The notes under the pieces are model-generated. The model worked only from the letters and a program-made list of their open reading frames with translations. It made no database searches and was not told where the DNA came from. The position numbers were made by a program, and so were the translations under genes. From NCBI GenBank assembly GCA_034521575.1, contig JAXHMJ010000005.1, positions 930,001 to 994,000 on the forward strand: a stretch of DNA of 64,000 bases, read 5' to 3'. Positions 57,201-64,000 of the stretch are shown here, piece after piece. This stretch comes from a candidate division KSB1 bacterium (lineage in GTDB: Bacteria; Zhuqueibacterota; Zhuqueibacteria; Residuimicrobiales; Krinioviventaceae). Numbering within the stretch: position 1 is the stretch's first letter; each line of letters opens with the position of its first letter.

Positions 57201-60200
57201 GGATTTACCCTGGTTATAAATCCTTGTAATCACATCAAAATCCTGACCGATCACCACAGATTCCCATTCTCCGAGTCCGAGAAAAACATTCTGTCGGATG
57301 CCAGCCGGTGTTTGTATGAGACATTGGGTCATCCGATCCGACGGTGTATTTGAAGAACGGATTTGCGCAGGAATAGTGCTGTTTGCGGTCATTGCTGAAA
57401 TAATGGATGCTTCAAATTGTTCCGTAATTTCTCCCTGTTGAACATCCCATGAGCTGTCTGCAACCATTGTAAATTCAGCCGTGGCTCTGCTGTCACGCTG
57501 AATAGAATCAATCACGACCGTGTCGGGATTGGTCAGAGACAAACCGTCGGATTCGAGTCGGACCGCCACACTGTCCACGCCCAGGAGTTGACCGGTTCTC
57601 AGGTCGATTTCCACTTTAAATTCCTGTCCCCGATTGACCAAGCCAATCCCGGAGTTGTTATGCCGATTGGCGACAACCCTCGCTTCAATGATTTGCACAA
57701 GCGCTTCACTGTTCACAAACACTGAATCGGAAGCGCTTACAGGAGGCAGCACATGTTCCGGACCGGCCTGACGATCAAACGCCGAGAGAACAACCTGATA
57801 AACAGCTTGTCCGGCAACATCACCGTTTCGGGTCACCCGATACACCAGCGTATCAGATTCACCAGCGTCCAACGTAAAATCGGGATGCACTTGCAGACTT
57901 TCAGGCGGGGTTACCCGATATTCCGGGTCCGGCTGTTCTTCGACCGTAAAAGTGATATTGTCAGATGTGATGTTGACAAATTCAAGAGGCGCCGTACCCG
58001 TATTGGATACAACCGCATAAATATTCCATGGGCTCCACTTGTCTCCCGCATTGATACTTTCCACCTGGTGAAACACATCTACAATAGCAAGCATGGCGCC
58101 GCGCTCCACAATCGCATAGGCGGAATTGGCATCGCCGGGATTCACGATATTCGGATCACCGCTTTTGTTCAAACCGGTGGCGGACAAAATGCTGGAGGTA
58201 AAATTCACCGTACCGGTCATTTCTCCGGCGGACGCGGAAAAAAGAACCCGTCCGGTATCTCCGGCTGCAATCTCGCTTTCGATCAACTGCGGGGAATTAT
58301 TGACTGTCGCCAGTTCCTGGACATTGCTATTCAGTCTGACAGTCACATCACGCACTGTTTCAGTGCCTTGATTGATAACAGAAACCTGTATCGGAAATTC
58401 CTGATTATAGCTGACACGCCGTTCTTCATTCGGCGCCAGATTGAGGGTTTCCACAATTCTCAATTGTGCGGGTTCATCGACCACCGTTAGCAGCGTAGAA
58501 TCCAGCGCTGTCAGCCTTCGCGGGCCTGGTATGAATCAATCCCGCGCGCAGATAATATGCGTGCGACAGCGTATTCGCCATCCGGGCTGGGGGTTTGCGG
58601 AGCCTGCACTGTAAACTCGACATCTTTTTGCGAACCGAATGAAAGGTTTGTCAAAGTTCTTTCCGCATCACCAATAATCTGCAGGTTTTGTGTACTCAAA
58701 CCGACGGTTACATCTGACAAATCCTGTCCGCCTGCATTGTTGACAGTCACTTTGACATTAAAGGTCTGGCCGGTATTCACATGCACTGTATCCCCATGCA
58801 CATTTAATGCTGTATCCACATAGGTTCGGGTTATTTGAACGGCGGAATTTGAATACACGACAAAAGGAACGTCGGTTGTGCTGACAAAGCTATTGCCGGG
58901 CCGGGCATTCATATCATGCCCCAAAATACTGATGCGTGCAGTTTTTTCGCCGTTGGCAAACCCGGTGCGTTTGATGGAATAGACCAGGGTGTCGGTCTCG
59001 CCAGCCATCAGATATCTGACATCCTCATTCAGTTCTTGCTGCTCGATTAAACAACCATCTTCACCCACAATATCCAGTCCCATGGAATCTGCAGGACCGA
59101 TTTCAATGGTACCCTGCCCTGAGTTTAAAAGCGCCACATGGACATTCCAGGCAATCCATGAACCAGCGCCTACGCTGTCCTTGTCGGCGTAAGCATCCAC
59201 AATTTGCAAATTCCCGGCTGCTTGCGAATGAATCCGAACCGTGGTATCAGAACGGGAGAACGAGGTCTGAATGTCAGCAGCTTCGCCACCGCTTTTGCCG
59301 ATGACCTCCTGAATTTTGGCATGAATAACCTCATTGCTTCCGGGGAACTCGGGCGCCTGCACGAGCAGTCCGGGTTCTGTCCATTTGGATTCACCCGGCG
59401 CAATATCATAGACACTCAGCGTATCTCCCTGTATAAACCGGATGGAATTGAAAAACGAATCAAACTCCAAGGTGGCTTTTTCGATCGTATCGCCGTCAGC
59501 GCCCGTGAGATTGGAAACCAGGGCGCGCACATGGAACGTGGAATCGGCATTCACGAGTGTATCTGATTTTACATAGGCGATCAATCCATCCATACGGGCC
59601 GTTGAAGGATTCAGTACGTTGACTGTCGGCAGCGTTTCAAGACTGTCGCTGGTAGCGACAAGCTCCCGGCCAGTATTCAATTCCAGAACCATCACCTGGG
59701 CGCTGATTTGCACATCCCCGATCAAAGCAGGGTCCTGACTCACCGAATTGATTCGGAAAAAAAGGCTGTCCACGGCATTTCCGCCGAGCTGCATACTTTC
59801 GGAACCGGCAAACCCTGTTGGCTGTTCGATATCAAAAAAGGCATTGCCGCTGCTGAAATTGACAAACGTCTCGTCGACAGCATTCTGCAGGGGCCTGCAT
59901 CATGCCGCCGCCGGTGTTGCGGACATATGCAATAATATACCAGTCGGATTGCTGACCGCGAATCACAGAGGGCTGGCTGACCGCCAAATCCTCCAAAACA
60001 ATATTGGCAGGTTCTTCAACCGTCAATACGCCGGCATTGTTGATTTGAGTTTGATATTTATTTCCACTATCAATCGAGTCGGCCATCCAGACCTGGGCGC
60101 TTAGCAACACGTCGCCAATCGGCGCCGACGAAGAAACCTCGGTGACCTGAGCTGTCAGTGTTCCGGACTCTTGAGGCTGGAGATACGGAGTGCCGTTCTG

Positions 60201-63200
60201 AAACGTGCCGGGGACATTCAAGGTAAATTGGTCACTCACATCCTGAGTATTATAATTAAAAATAAGGTTCAAATCATCAAACTGCAAGGTACGAATACTA
60301 TTATTCTGAATTTGCAGCTGAATATTGAACGGATTCGTCTGTCCGCGAATCACCGTTTCCAGGCTTGAACTCAAATCCAGAATCGCAAATTCACCGCTCA
60401 CACCGACGTTGACCTGATCCCCCTGAAGAGATACTTGCTCATTGACGGTCTGCCCGTTCTCAGTACCTCGAATAGTGAGCACCGGCTCAAAAGAACCGAC
60501 GTCTAATGCGCCGGAGACATATTCTCTCTTGAAACGCAGGGTTGAGGTCGCGCCTCCTTCCAGGACAGTGTCAAACGAGCCATCCACTGAGGCGGTAAAC
60601 TGATCCGCGCCATCACTGATCCGCAGAACGGTTTGATTCTCCGACAAGAGGACATCCGCCTCACCGGAGTTGGCAATGTTGAGACGAAATTCTACAAAGT
60701 TCCCGGGCACGATATTCGCAGGTGATAATGATCCCTGCTGATAGGAAAGGACGGAAGGCGCCTCGATCTTAAACAGAAAGGCTTCCGGATCAGGGGTTTC
60801 AAAAGTCATGGGCAAATCACGATTCAACTCGACAGCGCGCATACGGGCTTTGATTGAAAACTCACCGGTCACGGATGGCATGTCAGTTATGGGAACAATC
60901 ACACTGTCAACCTCACCCCCGTCAAGACGCGTTCCGCCGCCCGCAAGACTTGACGGCATATCCGTCTGAAATCCTGACGTTTGGGAACCGTTTTGATAAA
61001 ACCGGACCCAGGTTTCAGCGGCTGAATTCAAATCAACGTCCACGGCAGCCTGGCCGGTGTTTTCAACCACGACGGTCACCCACCAATTCACCGTACTATT
61101 CCGGGTCACGGTTTGCTGAGAAGCATACAACTCACGAATACTGAACTCGGCCGGGGTTTCTAATACAGCCTGACTGGTTTTTCCAACAGATTCCGAGTCG
61201 ATTGCTTTGTTCTGTCCGGTGTTATTGACAGAATAATCCAGATTCACATCGATCATAGCAATGCCGGGATCCGCATTGTTAAACCCAATTGGAAACACAA
61301 GGGTATCGGTTTCCAAGGCGCTGAGGGTAGAATCACCATTGGTCAAATAGCCTGAACCAATAGTCAACCCGGGATATAATCCGCCGCCCTGGGTTGTGAG
61401 CAGGCACTCGGTTTGACTAAAATCAATATCCACAGAACTGCCGCCATAATTGGCGAGTACGGCATATACATTCCAATTCTGCACCGAACCGGTAACCGTC
61501 ATCGGTGACCGCGAGGGCTGCAGAGAAACCAGTCGCAGATCGTCGGATTTTTGCACGAGAATTTCACCAAACACATCCGACAGATTTGACGTTGTATAAT
61601 ACCCTTGTCCTGTGGTCAGTCTGGCTGTGATGCTATAGTGCCCGTCCGGGACCCCCGCATCCACTTGATCAACTACAAAATCGACATAACGTGTTGTCTG
61701 AGGAGGCAGATTGGTGCCGCCTCCGACAAATGCACTGGGGAAAATAATATCATTGGGAGAAATATATTCCATACCGCGATGTTTCAGGGTGACATAGGTT
61801 TCAGCAGGATCAAACGAAAGTGAAAGCGGAGCATTACCCTGATTGCGGATCCCCACCCGGATTGTAAAATCCTGGGTTTGACCAATGGTCACAGCCGGCT
61901 GATTGACCGGCGTAACCTCGGTCAGGATAAGCGAAGTGGATTCCACGCACTGAAATGATTCCAGCACACCTGATGTGAATGACGTGTTCTCTAGGGAATT
62001 TCTGTCATCGTAATCCAGAGACACGCGCACTGAAATATGGGCCAGAGGAGCATCGTCCCGGGCAGCGATATAATAATTAAAAATCCGGCTGCTATTGCCG
62101 GCAAGTGTATCCGGATTGCCGGGTTCGGGTGTGACATCAAAAAACTGACTGACATCGGCAGGCGCATCGCTGTAAAAGGAAAAATTTATAGCATTAAATA
62201 CCGCAGCGGCTGAAAACGGCTGACCGTTGTTATTTTCTAATGTCAGACGCATCGGTACGCCGGAAGACTCTCGGGCAATGGTATCAGCTTCTATAACCAG
62301 ATTTGATATCTGCACATCCGCCGGTTCCTGGACAATCCAGGAGTCTATGATTTCTGATCCCACTTTATCCAGCGGCGCCCCGTCAAACGTTCCGCTTACA
62401 GCGCCATCAATCGTAATTTCACCCAAAGTGGCGCCGGCGCCCACATTCACCGTAAACGGAATAGAGGTGGTTTGTCCGGCAGCCAGAGAGGTCCGGGATA
62501 CAGACGGCGCCACATAATCGCCGTCCACGTTCATTTGATCCGTGCGGAAACGTAAATTACTTTGATAGTTCAACAAAGATTCAGTTCCGGTATTCTGGAT
62601 TTCCATTACCACGGTAATATTATCCTGGCCGCGGGTTACAAACTGCTTGTCTGCGGTCACACGCGTAATACGAATAGGATTGGAAAGCTCCACCCGAATG
62701 GGATCGGTGGTATGCTGAACCGCTCCGCTGGCCACCGTAATGGTCTGTTCACCGGCAGTGTTCAGATTAAACTGAACACCGGCAAAGTCATGGGATGCCT
62801 GATTGTTATACGAATAATCGCCGGGCAAGGATGTCGCCGGTTCTGTATCTGTACTGGTGAAAGATACGGTACCGTTAAAGTCAATTTTTTCATTATCATA
62901 AATATCGTATGCAGTCACCGTTACCGGGTCGGGGAACGGATTGCCGGCCTGAGTTATCTGCGCAGAACCGGAGACCTCGGAAAGCTGGTGCAGATCTGCA
63001 GGAAAGACATTAAAACTGTTTGTATTCACCGTCGTATTGGTCTGCACAGACGTGCCGGTGAGTCGCACACTCTCTGTTTTGAACAGAATCTGCTGAGCGA
63101 CGCCGCTTCCGTTTATGACCACGATATTATTCAGCGCAGGTGTCTGACCACTGGGCGAGGCATGATTACTTCCCTCGACGCCAATATTGATTTGTCCGGA

Positions 63201-64000
63201 AGCTTGATTCCCATAGGCATCGTTTGCATTTTGTACAGTAACTGCAAACGAGGCGCCTGCCCGTTGAGTGGGGATACTTTCAAACTGATAAGAGACAATT
63301 TCATCCGGCGTTACTAGAATTTTATCGCTTTGCTCAAATAATGTATCATTGGTCACGGTAATGGTTTGGTTGCCTGCTCTGCGCAAATCAAACAGGCTGC
63401 CGTTGAAATCGTCTTCACCGCCATGAGGCGGAAACATCATATAGGGGTTTGATGAATTGTAGGCGAGTTGAGCAGCCGGATCACTGCTTGTAAAAAAGAT
63501 TTGGCCCTCATAATCTGTTTTGGGATTGTCCCAATGATCGAGGAGTTTGACATTGATCGAACTCGGCGAAAAAGACTCGCCGGCGCCGACAGAATCGGGA
63601 ACGCCGGTCATATTGAAATCAGACAATTCGCCGGGCGTTACGGTGAACGTACTGGTCAATTGGGTAACGGATGTCCCTTCGACCGTTCCCTGCAGCCGGA
63701 TATTATTTTCCGCTTTGTACAAGGTCTGCCATGCATATCCCGCGCCGTTACTGACATAAACAGGCACCAGGTTGGGAAGTTGACCGTTGGGCGCAGCATG
63801 ATCATTCAGAGTGCCGGATTCAAAAGCCAGATCACGACGCCGCTCACCAGATTCAAGTTGCTGTCCCGCGCATCAGCCACAACGACTTTGACCGGTTCAC
63901 CAGCTTTGGGATTCTGCGGGGTCATATAAAGATTGAATGAAGCGATATCTGCCGGTTCCTGAATGGCAAATGCAGCGCTGGTCCCTTGATCAAGCACTGT
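54271..64000 (-). CDS. Giant CARDB-type repeat surface protein, partial, four frameshifts
   Basis: More than 3,240 residues, start beyond the right edge. The upstream part has invasin-like Ig repeats (VTVTAYDIYDNEKIDFNGTV). From about 62,700 downwards, CARDB-like beta-sandwich repeats dominate, each opening with a VTRGQ-type strand and an NTG/NQG turn (VTRGQDNITVVMEIQNTG, VTRNSTVNWWVTVVVENTG, VIRGQQSDWYIIAYVRNTG and many more). The last 95 residues are a FlgD-like/type IX sorting-type domain (VYPNPFGRFNKTETHFVYYL, INIYTLTGDWVRNW). Frame breaks near 63835, 59892, 58515 and 54875 each need one base; reading continues in register on both sides. Likely exported cargo of a PorV-dependent system. 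Confidence 0.82.

Overview
The window looks like a chromosomal piece of an uncultivated Gram-negative bacterium, most likely from the FCB side of the tree (Bacteroidota, Calditrichota or KSB1-like). This rests on lineage flavour only: a PorV-type outer-membrane protein beside a giant CARDB-type surface protein with a FlgD-like C-terminal domain, BACON repeats, an FGE-type lipoprotein, and many secreted glycan-related enzymes. No 16S or ribosomal protein is present to settle it. Many genes end in TGA, so the standard code applies.

Layout. 0-6.6 kb: an oxidoreductase fragment, an eIF-2B-family protein, and a tight minus-strand arginine/proline operon (argJ-proC-argC-argB-argD-short NAGS). 6.6-7.9 kb: a gene-poor stretch with a decayed AraC regulator. 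7.9-22.6 kb: a plus-strand, AT-richer sugar locus. It holds an FGGY kinase, an rbs-type ABC importer with a DUF2291 protein, a FucI/AraA-like isomerase, a split transketolase, an SGNH hydrolase, a DUF1593 protein and a GH38 mannosidase. Several of these are broken. 22.9-28.7 kb: rubrerythrin-like protein, cobalamin-dependent methionine synthase, rubredoxin, then an orphan antitoxin and an intact Phd/PIN toxin-antitoxin pair. 29.4-36.9 kb: lipoprotein, M28-PDZ peptidase, HAD phosphatase, flavodoxin, and a secreted trio (nucleoside hydrolase-like, GH43-CBM6, sorbosone-type dehydrogenase). 36.9-38.7 kb: gene-poor, with remnants of a YefM/RelE pair between two copies of an operator-like repeat. 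38.7-43.1 kb: a BACON/FGE lipoprotein, a PEGA protein and a DUF4143 ATPase flanked by a dispersed repeat.

43.5-64 kb is almost entirely one minus-strand block. In transcription order it holds a giant surface protein (over 3,200 residues, start outside the window), a PorV-TPR protein, a membrane protein joining an RsbW-like kinase, a SpoIIE phosphatase and HTH-like modules, a TPR protein, a STAS protein with a similar HTH-like tail, obgE, dprA, two tRNA-Ser genes, gltX and tRNA-Gln. The partner-switching trio next to the PorV/giant-protein pair is the best candidate for an undescribed system: an anti-sigma-type switch whose proteins carry their own putative nucleic-acid-binding modules and may control envelope assembly.

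A caution runs through everything. At least thirteen places show one conserved protein split between two frames by what looks like a single-base indel, often at short homopolymers. Some lesions are clearly real gene loss or rearrangement (internal deletions, fragments). The single-base events could be decay or consensus errors, and raw reads would be needed to tell.
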